This document shows, one piece after another, positions 33,880-44,648 of a stretch of DNA of 64,000 nucleotides. The number at the start of each line of letters is the position of its first letter. Positions within the stretch are counted from its first letter, which is position 1. Under the pieces are notes generated by a model. It was not told where the DNA came from. It made no database searches and saw only the letters and a list, made by a program, of their open reading frames with translations. The DNA is from Pseudeuparius sepicola. Taxonomy: Eukaryota > Arthropoda > Insecta > Coleoptera > Anthribidae. The stretch spans positions 129,019,373 through 129,083,372 of the forward strand of contig OY987299.1 of assembly GCA_963920635.1 (NCBI GenBank), read 5' to 3'. The position numbers were made by a program, and so were the translations under genes.

Positions 33880-34380
33880 TATGCCTACAAAACGTTACCA
33901 GTTTGTATGGTGTTTATTTTGCCACTTTGTTGCCGAATTTTTCGAAAATGGGCGTTATTTTTGTCAGTTGCAGCCGTGCGCGATCGAATAGATCTAAAAA
34001 AATAATCGCGGCGAGAAGAAAACGCCGAAAAATCCATTTTCACTTTCCGCCAATACGGCGCCGAGTCGGCATCGCCCCAACCATCTGACCCGCTTCCAAT
34101 TTCCTCTGGCAACACGCTGGAAAATTGAGTCGAACGCCCGAGATTGCCTCCCCGTTATCATTTAATACATTCACGGGGGCTTTGGCAATCCCCGAAGTAG
34201 ACGTTCGGGGGTGCAGAGTTGAGTGAGCATATGGCGGGCGTCGGGCTGAGCGGAGCGGGAGGTGAACATACGTCTGTTTCTTTAAGGGATGGTTACAAAC
34301 TGGCATTCGGACTTGAGTAAGTGAAACGACAGATAAATCAGCACAGCCGCACTGAGGAAAATGGACCAAATAAAGTATTT
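33880..34380. other. GC-rich single-copy island
   Basis: Contains CGCCGAGTCGGCATCGC and a stretch at 34300-34360 similar to 58140-58215 (CTGGCATTCGGACTTGAG and ACTGCCAAACTTGAG, each followed by GATAAATCAGCACAGCCGCAC or AATAAATTAGCACAACCGCAC). The two sites are 24 kb apart. A 109-codon minus-strand frame is probably chance. Confidence 0.4.
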
Positions 34381-34381
34381 T

Positions 34382-35436
34382 GCTAAGAAAAATCTATTTG
34401 TTGTTAAAAGATTTCTGTTTACTACAGAAAGTCGAACTTGCTGCGTCAGCAAAAATTATCTTGCTAAGATCATTTTGTTGTCACAATTCTATTTGAGGCA
34501 AATAAAAAAATAAATGAACCTATTTGGAAAATAGGGAAACTATTTGTAACAAAACAAGCCCTATTTACCACAAATATGAACCTTCCTGGTACAAATAGGT
34601 AGTTTATTTATTTCTTGGTTTTGCGCATGCGTTTTGTGGTTTTGGGTATTTCTTATGCATTTGTACCGTGCGTTAATACCCTTCACTTTTCAGTTGCGAG
34701 TCAACCTGTGATAGTTGTCGTTCCACGTGTAATAATGTCGAACGAAAAATGTACTACAATATACAGAGTTATTGGTAATTCGATAAATTCTTTTGGAGTT
34801 ATGACAGGGGAAGAGGTAAGGAGTAAATTTAATCCTAATATGCATTATGCAAAATCAATAGTGTTTAAGATATTAAAATTTTTCTTAGTAATTTTCAACT
34901 GAATTACTTGTCCAATTCGATGGTCTCATATTTGGAATGATCATAGGAAAATTTTAAATAAAAAATTGTCAAAAATATTTTTTAAAAATTGAGTTTTGCA
35001 TAATGCATATGCAATGTATCGAATGACCAATAACCTTGTATTTTTTGAACCGATCGCCCAGAAAATAGACCCTTTCTAGAAAATTAACTATTCTATTATT
35101 AACTATAACAAGTTCTCCAGCAGCAACAGCAAATTTAATATATTTTCCTATTCGCCGCAACAAGTTTAATAAAAGTTTCTATTAACCGTAGCATATTTTT
35201 CTATTAATTTTGAATAAAATAATAAGTCAATGTATTAGCCAGAAATAAAGGATATATTAACAACAAATTAGTAACTTATTAGTAATAATGTAATTTGTCT
35301 ATTAATGGCAAATAAGCTCGTATTAGCAAAGTGTTTTTATTAATCATAGATAGGTGATCTAATTGAGGCGTATTCAAAGCAGATATTTTGCTGAGGTTAA
35401 TAGATTTTTATTAATGGTTAATAGATATTTCTCTGG
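34382..35436. mobile_element. Possible decayed inverted-repeat element
   Basis: AAGAAAAATCTATTTGTTG on the left weakly pairs with a right end AATAGATATTTCTCT. Inside, ACAGAGTTATTGGTAATTCG (34763) and GCATTATGCAAAA (34841) have inverted counterparts at 34978-35034. The frame at 34615-34902 and the minus-strand frame at 34969-35163 overlap these blocks and share the residues VIG-SI, which reflects the inversion. Boundaries are uncertain. Confidence 0.4.
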
Positions 35437-36418
35437 GTGCGATAACACACAAATAAACAAAACATTATGATTTATCTATTTTTCACCGAAGAACTGTCAG
35501 TCTTCTCCTTGGTTTGATGTGTCAGTCGGAACGGTTCGCTGATTCTCACTTCCTTAATTTCTATTTACTGATAATAATAATAATAATTCTCACCCTCACA
35601 ATACTCCAAACTAGGAGTACCCCAGAAGCAACCACATGCTTGTGCGGGAGAGGGGGGCAATTACTATTATTTTGTCTTCGTTGCCATTTGCGGCTAGGGC
35701 CGACTTTTTTCCGATAGAACTAGGATAGCATTCGCTCAAGTACTACGGAAAACCTTAGAAAACCGTAGTAATCCCAGGGAGTGTAGGACAATTAGTAAAT
35801 CACACGGATAAAGCTATTTAGGAGCAATACCGTGAACCCACATTTGTCCAGCGCTCTTGGCCATAGCGGTGTTTTTCTTTAAAGACATATATGCATGCGC
35901 CTGCCTCGAACCAAGGTCGATCGAAGGCAGAAAAACATGCAGTCTAAAAAGTCAGCGCCGGTACGAGCGACGCCACCGCTGTTAGTTATTATTAGCATTC
36001 GTTCTTTAAAACACGATACAATGTGTCCGCGATTGCTTGTGAACACTATATAGAAATCTATGAAGGGCCTGGTAAAACTCGACATATTTTTAGATACGCC
36101 TTTGGGAATTTATCTCACACACACAATGAAATTTCCCACAGGAGCAAATATGTTTTAATGTCACAGTGAAATAAGTAGATATTTTTGTAGCTTCCAAGCA
36201 AAATAGTAGGTATAATTAAAAATAATATCAAATTTTAATTGGATTTTTTATAATTTTCTCTTTAACAATATTATTATTTATAGTTTCACCTTAAACTCAT
36301 TTATATTCATAATAATAAGTTATATAAGAATCACTTAAATATTTTAAAATATTCGGTATATGTAAGTAATTTTTAGAGTTCTATTAAAAATAGGGCATTT
36401 TGTTCCAAGTAGCCTATA
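35437..36418. other. No gene seen
   Basis: An (AAT)n stretch at 35567-35586 and a GC-richer stretch at 35870-36090. Frames are short and unsupported. Confidence 0.4.
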
Positions 36419-36800
36419 CAGGGTGATTCAGTTCCGATGCTCAACATGGGGATCTCGGAAACCGTAAGAGATACGAAGTTGGTCAAATGGAGGCAAACTT
36501 GCGCCTTTGGGCTCCTAACAATATGCCGTTGAGAAAGTTAAAATATTGTCATGGGTTGCTGAGATATTTAAGAAAAACCGAATTTTTTAAAATTTTATTT
36601 TTTTCTGGTACCGTTTGCGATAATAGTGAAAAATAAATTCTATTTTTCCGTAGCAACTTTTTCTGTACTACGTCATGATATTTTTAAAATTTCGGGAAGA
36701 CGTTTCGTTTTTGAGATAGAAGGATCATCTTAATTTTTTTAAATATACGGACCTCGATTTTTTATTCCATATTTCGAAATTAATCGTTGCCCTGAGTACA
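36419..36800 (+). mobile_element. CAGGGTG-ended element, family F4
   Basis: CAGGGTGATTCAGTTCCGATG begins after a TA (36417-36418). A second end of this family lies inside the F3 element at 32815-32906. I cannot find the opposite end of this copy, so the right boundary is arbitrary. Confidence 0.6.
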
Positions 36801-36940
36801 ATGATGTATGACAATTACATATTTTTTCTCGTTTTGGGCGCCAAAATGCACATTTGCTACGAAAAAAATTAATAGGGTCCTGGACTATGCATTTTCTCTT
36901 TTTTCAAAGCTATTCCAATTAACAGGTAATCATTTTTTAT

Positions 36941-37110
36941 ATCTACTGGATTAATTAAACTCTGTTTGTCATATTTTGAAATTCTCTTTTATGCTTTAGG
37001 CAAAATGTATCCCACTATTTTTAATAATTATTATTGTTGGTCTTTACCTAAAGTATAAAAAAGAATTTCAAAATATGACAAACATGGAATTTAATTAATC
37101 CAGTAGGTAT
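36941..37110. repeat. Palindrome with about 70-bp arms
   Basis: ATCTACTGGATTAATTAAA faces the TTTAATTAATCCAGTAGGT side, and TTTGTCATATTTTGAAATTC faces GAATTTCAAAATATGACAAA. The spacer is about 30 bp. Confidence 0.85.
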
Positions 37111-38507
37111 TAAAATAATGATCACCAATCTAAATCAATACTAAAAATAATGAAAATACGGGTATTAGTGCCACATAACATAACCAACGCACTATAAATC
37201 ATGAACTAGCGTAGACCGTTTGAACTGTCTGATTTCGATGACTGCCGCGAAACCACAGTATGTCTGCTGCATGACGCGTAGGTACAATAAAAACTACTTA
37301 CTTTGTATACGGAACGAAATCGCTTGCCCAAATGTGAACTTCAATACGATGTGTGGGGTGTAGTCGCGCGCTCTAACTAAAATTATTGGTTGAATACTGC
37401 CATAATTTAATTGTACTTGGATAGAGTATAAACTAACAACAGTTTTTTTAAGACAATGCCGTTATTCAATTCTTGAAACTATTTGATCCAAGAACTAAAA
37501 GTATACGTATCATCTATTTATTAATTCTATTTGAATAGGTAAAATGTTATTCTTAAATTTAGATTATGGATAACTGAATATAATGCTAGTCTCAAATTTA
37601 GATGTTGGATGTTATTCTTGAAGCTATAGGCATTTCAAAGTGTGAATAGAGATTTTATTCAAAATAAGTTCAGTGTAGTTTCCAGTCAATCAAACTGATT
37701 CTTAAATTGAGAACATTCTGTGAAACTTTTATAATTTTTCAAGGAGATGTCGTTTTGCTTTAGGTTGATATTATTAATTTTGAATTTAATAGAATATATT
37801 TTTAAGAAAATTTAAATTTTTATATTGAAAATAGAGTCTTTAAAATAACCAATTTGAAGAATATCATATTAGGCATTCTTTTGAGAATAAAATACGGACT
37901 GACCAAATGGGCGAATTATGCACCCTATATTTCCAAATCAGTGTTTTGAAATGTGTTAAAATCAAGCTCCAAAATCTTTTTAACTATATGATGCGAAAAA
38001 AATTCAAGATGATTTCGGTACTCTTATGAAAAATACTATAGGTTCAAGCCACAGGTTAATAAAGCTGTGTTTAAGCTATTTTTGAAAAATGGCCAAGTAC
38101 TCTATCATCACTTACCAATGTTTTTAAATGCATGTATCGTATTCCAAACGATTGAACCCAACATTCATCCTGCACTTTCAGCTTATTTTGTGCTGCCTTT
38201 TTTCATTAAAAAAAAATAGCGTATTAATTACATTTCCACAATCAACTATTTATTTTAAATTCGTTATGTATTTGTGTTTTGTTGTGTATATAATTTCATC
38301 GAAAATTTTCAGCAGCCCACTCGAAAATGCGTGCCACTCGCCCAACTAATAAATATGAGATTGGCAGCTTTTATCAGAATTTTTAATGTTTCATTAACCA
38401 GATAATTGCGATGAAAAATGTAAACGTAGATACAAATTTTACCTCAATTTGGTTGGGTGTGTGTTTGGAACACAACATGATTATAAATTTGATTTCATAC
38501 CCTGTGA
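37111..38507. other. AT-rich interval, no gene seen
   Basis: Nothing beyond short unsupported frames. The last seven bases are one copy of the target duplication of the next element. Confidence 0.5.
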
Positions 38508-39265
38508 CAGTGGCGGATCTACGGGGGGGGGGGGGGGCTACAGGGGCTATAGCCCCCCCTTGGCCTAATACTGTAAGGTAGGCACTTAAAAAATATGTCT
38601 GGCAATTAGAGATGGTGTGGAACTGCGTTTTCTTGGAACAGGTACAACCTGTTCCAGTTCCAGGAAATACCTGTTCTTAAAAAATCTGTTCCAGTTCCAA
38701 TATTATTAACTTCTAGCTAGTCTTCTAAGGCCGTGGTCCGAATCGCGCTGTCAGTGCTTACAGCGCTCAGATCGTTTACAACAAGTACGATTTGATTCAC
38801 TCGCTGACAACTCGTTTCGGACCGGTTGTACCTAAATGCGCTGACAGGAACATGCCATTTTAAAGTTATGTGGGCGTGAAGGTCGCAAAGTAACTATTAT
38901 TATTGAATATTGAATCATTGATAAATATTGCTTCCGTTTCTAAAAAGGGTACGCTAAATAGTTTTTATAGTACAAATTTAAAAATTTGGTGAACGCAATG
39001 GGATTGGGACAGGGCCCGGCACAGAACACAGGTCCAGTCACCGCCTTCACCGATCGACAGTTCACGTTCACAGTTGCTCTATTCTATTACTACGAGTAGA
39101 GCGGAACTGGAACAGCGGAACGGAACTGAACGAAACTAAGAATATTAATGTATTAATAGTATTGTATTTTAATGAATAAAACGAATAAAAAATGTATTTC
39201 CTATTTTATTACAAAATTTCGGAAATAGAAGCCCCTCCCTTGACTCCAGCCTAGATCCGCCACTG
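38508..39265. mobile_element. hAT-like non-autonomous element, CAGTGGCGG type
   Basis: CAGTGGCGGATCTA (38508-38521) faces the TAGATCCGCCACTG end (39252-39265). CCTGTGA occurs immediately outside both ends (38501-38507 and 39266-39272). A run of 15 G follows the left end and is answered by GCCCCTCCC near the right end. GTTCCAGTTCC motifs near the left (38645-38700) and GGAACTGGAACAG near the right (39104) form subterminal inverted repeats. The ends resemble those of the larger element at 40073-43182, so that element or a relative may have supplied the transposase. No coding region. Confidence 0.85.
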
Positions 39266-40072
39266 CCTGTGAAAGAACATATCGCGATATTTATCAATTC
39301 AGTGGAGGCAGTGTAATATTTTGTGTCTGTTGCCCTTCAAATGGGACGAAAAGCAGCTATAAAATAGCTATTAAAGAAATTTACTGCCTTGTAAGTTCAC
39401 AAAAAATCCCATAAATATAAAAAACTTGGCAGATTCTAAAAGAGATACACTGAAACGAACACGTGAGGCGACCATTAGGTATAAAACGAATTAGGTTTAT
39501 GTAACGCGCAGTATAGTACGCGCAGAGAAAGATTGCGTCTGCGGTGAGGAGAGTAAAAGGGATGTAGATCCGCCCATGGGCAGAACACTAGCGCCTAAGG
39601 AAGCATAGGCGTGCGGAAAGATTATTACTTTTTGTCAAAGTAAATAAATTGTTGTTTTACTTATACTTTCACATGCGGAAATAATTCATAGAAAAATTTA
39701 ATATGAGATAGAGCTTGGCTATGTGTTTTACACCCTGAACGACTCATGATCTCGAAAATACTACCAAATGTTCAAAACTATAAATTTCGAGGCGCACGCC
39801 TGAGGATAATCTTTTCTCCTCTCAACGCTGCGTGGTTCTAATAAATGCGAGTAGGGAAGCGCGCTGCATCGTGTTGTTACGGCCAGCCAATAGCAACAAA
39901 GCGTACCCCGCGCTTCCCCACTTCCCCGCGGACGCAGTCTTTCGGTGCGACTACATTATAAGTATATAGTCAGAAAATTGCATACTTTACATTGCCTTCT
40001 CATATTATGAATGTAAAATTAGTGATTATGCTTTCATTTCCAGTTCTAAATGACAAACTTAAATTCAGTCAG
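39266..40072. other. Interval with a possible short inverted-repeat element
   Basis: AGAAAGATTGCGTCTGCGG (39525-39543) weakly pairs with the CCGCGGACGCAGTCTTTCGG block (39926-39945), bounding about 440 bp. GC-rich text near both ends would suit a MITE, but I see no clear target duplication. No gene. Confidence 0.4.
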
Positions 40073-40125
40073 CAGTGGCAGCTCGCCCATAAGGGCTATG
40101 GGAAAAAATTTAGTTCCGCGACTGC

Positions 40126-41409
40126 TAAAGCCTATTCATTTAATTTATACCCTGACGTCATCGATACCAGCATAACAGCGTTGCCAAACTTTATGAAAAA
40201 TTGCAAATACGAAGACTTCAGCTGCCACAATATTTGACGTTTAAACCATTTACAGGTTAGTTAATGTACACTGTGTTTTCTTAATATGAAACCTTAATAG
40301 GCCATGTGGATAAAAATGAGGAAAAGCTTAATACCACAGCTATTCTGTGTTAATAGGTACTTAAAAATTAAAAAAAAATTAAAAAAATTAACTATTTCCG
40401 AATAATTAATTTAAAAAAATTTTTGGACCATCTGATACGCCTTTATGTAAAAATAAAGCAGTGGAAATTTACAAAGAAAATATTTCCCTTAATTCAAAAT
40501 CTTGGAAAATCTTGGAAAATCCATGTTTCTTCCAAGTAAACAAACTCTCGTGTTTATTCTCTTTTTGCTTGCATATGATTTCTTAAAAATTTAATACGTT
40601 TTATAGCAATATTATAGGCACCTCCATAAAGTCCACGTCGAGGATCATCTTTGCGGTACTTAAATCCAATGTTCCTCAATATTTTCCATAAAGATGTTCT
40701 ACCACCATGAAAAATATCTCTTTCTTCTAATTTTGCTTTTAGGGCGTTCACTGTAAAGTGCTTTTCTAAAAGAATAATTATAAAATTAGACGCATATTGG
40801 GGCAAATTGGCAAAATTCTTTAACATACTGTCCCTATATACATTTCATATATCACATTTCGGATTGCTGTCTGTTCGAAATCATCAATGTTGACTAGGTA
40901 CAGGTTTTTTCTTTCTCTCCTTGCAGTTCGAGTAGCTGGTTCGTTTGAAATAATTGTTTTGACCGTGTCAAAACTAATTCCTAGAGCTGCTGCAACCCTC
41001 TTAAATAGAAACAAAAATATGATTTTTTAGAAATTATCGAAATTTATATCAGTGAAATAAAATAAAAAGTACTTACATCTTTTACAGCACAAAGCGGAAG
41101 CAGCGGACCCCCGTTTTCCCTTTCCCTCTCAAAATATTCGCCCAAAGCACGCACCATACCCTGCGCGCGTTTATCAAGATTTTGAGAACCTATCTTGCGC
41201 GGCATTTTTAAAATTAAGTGACAAACTGTGTCAAAATTTTAACGAAAAATTTGAATATTATTATTGCAACCCAGCCCTATTATGCCAACATGACAGATGA
41301 AAATTAACTATTATTTGTGTGGCATTTTTGTAGTGTCACTAGAATTTATATTGGCAGCAAAAAACACCAAACGATGACGTCAGGGTATAAATTAAATGAA
41401 TAGGCTTTA
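40126..41409 (-). mobile_element. Tc1/mariner-like element inside the hAT
   Basis: The ends are a perfect 38-bp inverted repeat (40126-40163 and 41372-41409) beginning TAAAGCCTATTCATTTAAT and containing ACCCTGACGTCATCG. The outermost TA on each side is the likely target duplication. The interior encodes on the minus strand a spliced but broken transposase (separate entry). The rest of the catalytic domain is missing, so this copy cannot move by itself. Confidence 0.9.
40515..41205 (-). pseudogene. Tc1/mariner-family transposase, broken
   Basis: Three exons can be read. Exon 1 (41205-41077) starts MPRKIGSQNLDKRAQGMVRA and ends GPLLPLCAVKD before GTAAGT. A 77-bp intron ends in TTAAG at 41000. 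Exon 2 (40999-40829) opens RVAAALGISFDTVKTIISNE, a helix-turn-helix, and ends before GTATGT. Exon 3 starts near 40765 (after CTTTTAG) with KHFTVNALKAKLEERD, GGRTSLWKILRNIGFKYRK and KRIKFLRNHM. The exon 2/3 phases do not match by one base, so an indel or altered splice site is likely. A TAA at 40554-40556 interrupts the frame; after it the frame reads FVYLEETWIF (to 40515), the place where this family has its first catalytic Asp (YLDETW), here Glu. The second half of the DDE domain is absent. Domain order and motif fit known insect Tc1/mariner (IS630-type) transposases; no function is expected. Confidence 0.85.
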
Positions 41410-41768
41410 TATTCTTTATTATGCTTCTTTGTTCCTTCCCCGCTATTTATACTATTATATTTACTATTCTTTATAAATTAGCGCAACGCCTGTAGTACTG
41501 CCCTGTACCCTGTACAGGCGGGCACAGGAGTTGCGGCTAACCTCCTGACTCGCCGCCATTGTACACCGCCCAGGCGTAGTTTTGTTTCGGCCGCTACGCC
41601 GTTAGTGGCGCTGAGTTGATGCCGCCGCGCTAGCTATAAACCCCGGCGCCCTTTCAGTCGATCGCGGGCTGCTCTAGAGAATGCGCCAGCGTTGGCCGCC
41701 TCCAGACTCCGCGGGCGTACCTACCTCGCGACCTCGTGTTCTCGTATTCTATTGTATAAACAAAATGA
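41410..41768. other. GC-rich 5' part of the hAT element
   Basis: Strongly GC-rich from about 41480 with the palindrome CCTGTACAGG and TATAAA at 41635. A 78-codon minus-strand frame crosses it and is not credible. Confidence 0.4.
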
Positions 41769-42435
41769 AGAATGGCAGGACATTTTGGAAGGGAACTTTT
41801 TAAGACTTTCATTGTCTGAAAAAGTTGAAATAAACACTCTTGGCAGGCCAACTCCAGATTTACAATTAACTCAACCGGATAAAAATGCAAACGGCAATTA
41901 TACGCGACACTTCTCTAGAAGTACGTACGACAAGAACAAGTGGATATCTGGATGCGACAAGTCAAATGCACTGTTTGGTTTTCCCTGATTACTGTTTTAT
42001 AAAGAAGGAATGGGAATGGATAAGACATGGACTAGAATAGGATTCACAGATTTAAAACATTTAAATAAAAAAAATAAAAAAACACGAGCCTTCTATTCGG
42101 CACATGAATAATTATTCTACAGAACTACCGTACCGGCAATACATTATTAAACATAACGAAACCTTGGATAAAAATAGATATATTTTAAAAAGAATAATAA
42201 ACTGCATAAAATTTCTCAACATTTCTCAAAATCGTGGGATTTTTATGAAAGAACATTTAAAACGGTACAAAATGAAATTTTGAAAAGTATGCTGGAAGTT
42301 TGTCGCCAAGAAATTCGAGAGCAAATAAATAAAACAGACTTTTTGGCTATACAGATACAGTGTTATGAAACAACCGACATTTCGAATCATTGTCAAATCG
42401 TAATGATATTTAGATATTTAGATAGTGGTAAGTAC
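41769..42435 (+). pseudogene. hAT transposase, ZMYM1/TTF-like, broken
   Basis: Three blocks in order match the ZMYM1/TTF-type hAT transposase. Block 1 (about 41769-41987) contains GRPTPDLQLTQPDKNANG, a Trp and Cys in WISGCDKSNALF, then a premature TGA. Block 2 (about 42149-42214) reads KHNETLDKNRYILKRIINCI. Block 3 (42289-42432) reads MLEVCRQEIREQINKTDFLA and then CYETTDISNHCQIVMIFRYL. In active members the last motif is DETTD, whose first Asp is catalytic; here the codon TAT gives Tyr, with two extra residues before it. Stops and frame changes separate the blocks. A GTAAGT at 42431 may be a splice donor. The C-terminal half of the enzyme is gone. It belongs to the surrounding 40073-43182 element. 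Confidence 0.8.
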
Positions 42436-42648
42436 CTACCTACTTCGGCTTATAGATTTTTTTAGTAGGAATTACGGATTTCGCTTTATTAATTTTTTCT
42501 TAGAAAAACGGGAATTATTCATTGAATTTTAATTGGGTTTTTCTCCACCAAACTGGTTAAAAGACAACTTTTTTAAGTTGCCTGGAAAATTAATAAATTC
42601 TTAACAGTAAATGAACTAAACTTTGAACTTGTAACTTCAAAAATATCT

Positions 42649-43014
42649 TCAACAAATTTGTTTCCTTAATGCTTGAACTGTTTCCTCTACCGATGCTACT
42701 ATATGTCAAGCTTTAGAAATCTTGTTGTCAGCAACAGAAAAATTTAACCCTTTTGCCAAAACTAACTTTTCTGAAATTGTAAGTTCTCTGTTAGACAAAT
42801 TAATTACTGTTCTGTTGACAAAATCATTGTCTATTTGATTCAATTCCTCACTATGCTTTTCCTCAACTAATCTTCGAAATTTGTTAATCTGTCTAAGTTT
42901 GACTCTATCAAAATGCCTATTATAGCTTATGCTGATACAATTTGATATGTAATTAAAATCATAAACAGATACACTTTCCCTAATATTTTCCTGTATTTTA
43001 TTTATATCCTCCCA
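42649..43014 (-). pseudogene. Penelope-like element ORF, N-terminal fragment
   Basis: Reading from 43014 on the minus strand gives about 102 codons without an ATG. They include the stretch HFDRVKLRQINKFRRLVEE, then VINLSNRELTISEKLVLAKG followed by LNFSV. The NLS-R-LT-xE-VL-KGLNF pattern is characteristic of the region before the reverse transcriptase domain in arthropod PLEs. A TGA (42706-42708) interrupts it, and the frame goes on as HIVASVEETVQALRKQIC to a second stop at 42649-42651. Reverse transcriptase and GIY-YIG parts are not present here. It is antisense to, and inside, the hAT element. Confidence 0.7.
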
Positions 43015-43182
43015 TAATAAAAAAAATAACAGGAATTATTGTTTAATGCACTTTTTTACTTTTTATATTAGTTATGCAAAAATAAGTGATTTCTACTAAT
43101 AAGAAAAAATTACCCCCCATATATTTTTAAGTGACGTACGAGTGTGTTCTTTTCAAAACGTAGCCCCCCTGAGCCGCCACTG

Positions 43183-43724
43183 TTAGTCAGTATATATAAG
43201 TAAGTAAAACAATGTACCTAGCACTATGTCTAATGTCTTTAAAGCTATACCTACTGGTATTATTTCTTTTGCCTTTGGACTTTTAACGTTTCGTACTTGC
43301 TCGGTTCCGCGCATTCCTCGAATACATACTTTAATTACATTCAAACTCGAGTTCTGCTTATGCTCGAAATATAAAAGACGCTCCCTAATTTTCTTGCGTA
43401 TAATTGTTACGACTATCGCCTTTTTGGCTCTATACAAAACTTCTTAAACGCCTCAGTAGCGCGCCAGCTGCGACTGTAACCGTAAAAAGCGAAGGGAACA
43501 GCGGTGGGGAATTGCCGTGGTGGCCGATTTAAATGAAAGATCCGGGCCGAGCCGGGCCTGCGTCGAAGAAAAACGTGGCCTACTTCGTCTCAAATTTGTT
43601 CTCCGTATATGCAAAGAATGGAGACGAATGAGAGTTTCATGTTTTTTAGACCATGTACTCTATTATTAGAGTGTTCATCATGATTTCTAATTTCTCTATT
43701 AATGCACCATTAGTTTAATCCAGC
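43183..43724. other. No gene seen
   Basis: Begins with the right target duplication (TTAGTCAG). Overlapping frames of 73 and 84 codons on opposite strands at 43183-43447 are not convincing. Confidence 0.4.
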
Positions 43725-43895
43725 GCTACAATATAGGAATAGATGACTCACGGTAATACAAATAACACTGTTTTGTTTTGCTTCTACATATTAGCGGGTC
43801 GGGGGTAAGAACACGAGGTAATTTGTTTACATTGGCATTTCTGAAATTCAGTCTCCTATTTTGTAATGCATAATAATAGTTATTTATGCAACAAG

Positions 43896-43979
43896 TGCAT
43901 AAAGTAGTACTTTTTTTCATGAATGGAACCTGCGGTTCGTGCGCGCAATCCCATGAATGAAAAAAAGACACTTTATGCA
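43896..43979. repeat. GC-cored palindrome 3
   Basis: TGCATAAAGTAGTACTTTTT faces AAAAAGACACTTTATGCA, and CATGAATGG faces CCCATGAATG. The core is AACCTGCGGTTCGTGCGCGC. The core string TCGTGCGC is shared with palindrome 1 at 27580. Confidence 0.8.
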
Positions 43980-44120
43980 TGAGTTTCATACATTATTTTT
44001 TATACGATCGTGCTTAAACATTGAAATATTTGGGATGGGATTATTGTGTTATATACTAAAGGGCATATAAATGCACTATGATTTTCAATTACGAGGATTA
44101 TAATATTTAGATCGCGGTCT

Positions 44121-44321
44121 CACTACGTTTACACATAGTATTGAAATCGATTTGAATATTTTTCTAGAATTATTGAAAACCGCATGAAGAGATTTTGAGA
44201 TTGATTTGAATATCAAAATAAATTTTCTTATTTTCGGGACTTAACGCCACATTTACCATTTATGAAAACACCAAACTGCATTACACTGAATTCGATTCCA
44301 AACTCCATGTAAACGTAGTAA
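44121..44321. mobile_element. Small MITE with CACTACGTTTACA ends
   Basis: CACTACGTTTACACATAGTA on the left faces CTCCATGTAAACGTAGTAAG on the right. AATCGATTTGAAT and ATTCGATTCCAAAC continue the pairing. No coding region. Confidence 0.65.
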
Positions 44322-44325
44322 GGAA

Positions 44326-44366
44326 GTTTAGAGTGAAAAAAAGTTAACTTTTTTTCACTCTAAACT
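44326..44366. repeat. Near-perfect 41-bp palindrome
   Basis: GTTTAGAGTG, a run of A, GTTAAC, a run of T and CACTCTAAAC form one symmetric block without a spacer. The A run has one base more than the T run. It is followed by further A-rich and T-rich repeats to about 44460. Confidence 0.9.
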
Positions 44367-44648
44367 GCTCAGATTGAAAAAAAGTAAGTTTTTTTAACTT
44401 GTCAAAAAAAGATATACTTTAGGTATTTAAAAAGGTTAAAAAAAGTAAAGTTTTTATAACGATCGTATAAAAATAGTTTTTTGATAGAGTTGTAGGTCGT
44501 ATAGGTATATGCTTTGAGATACTTATATTAACAAAATAACCTAAATCATATAAAAAAACTGGAAACCTTGGATGTGCCAACAATAACATCTTTTTAAAAT
44601 CATGAAACACAACAAGTTGCCTTTGGTAATAATGTATCTATTCATATA

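Larger units (their letters stand above)
40073..43182 (+). mobile_element. hAT element (ZMYM1/TTF-like), decayed, with nested insertions
   Basis: The ends are CAGTGGCAGCTC at 40073 and GAGCCGCCACTG at 43182. TCAGTCAG precedes and TTAGTCAG follows, an 8-bp target duplication with one difference. Coding traces of a ZMYM1/TTF-type hAT transposase lie at 41769-42435. A Tc1/mariner-like element (40126-41409) is inserted near the left end, and a Penelope-like fragment (42649-43014, minus) lies near the right end. Without the Tc1-like insertion the hAT copy would be about 1.8 kb. A GC-rich stretch with TATAAA at 41635-41640 lies upstream of the coding traces and could be the old promoter. Confidence 0.8.
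43725..44640. repeat. Dispersed repeat family R1, longest copy
   Basis: Its left part (43735-43845, GATGACTCACGGTAATAC and AGGTAATTTGTTTACATTGG) recurs at 49628-49710, and its right part (44510-44640, GCTTTGAGATACTTATATTA and TGTGCCAACAATAACATCTT) recurs at 54857-54990. At 49760 the same TGCTTTGAGATACTTA block joins the two in a shortened form. The middle contains a palindrome (43896-43979) and a small MITE (44121-44321). The element type is unknown. Confidence 0.65.

Noticed and set aside
41635..41660. TATAAA plus TTCAGTC as a core promoter
   Set aside because: The spacing of about 21 bases between the TATA box and the initiator-like A is short for insect promoters. Mentioned only as a possible old hAT promoter.
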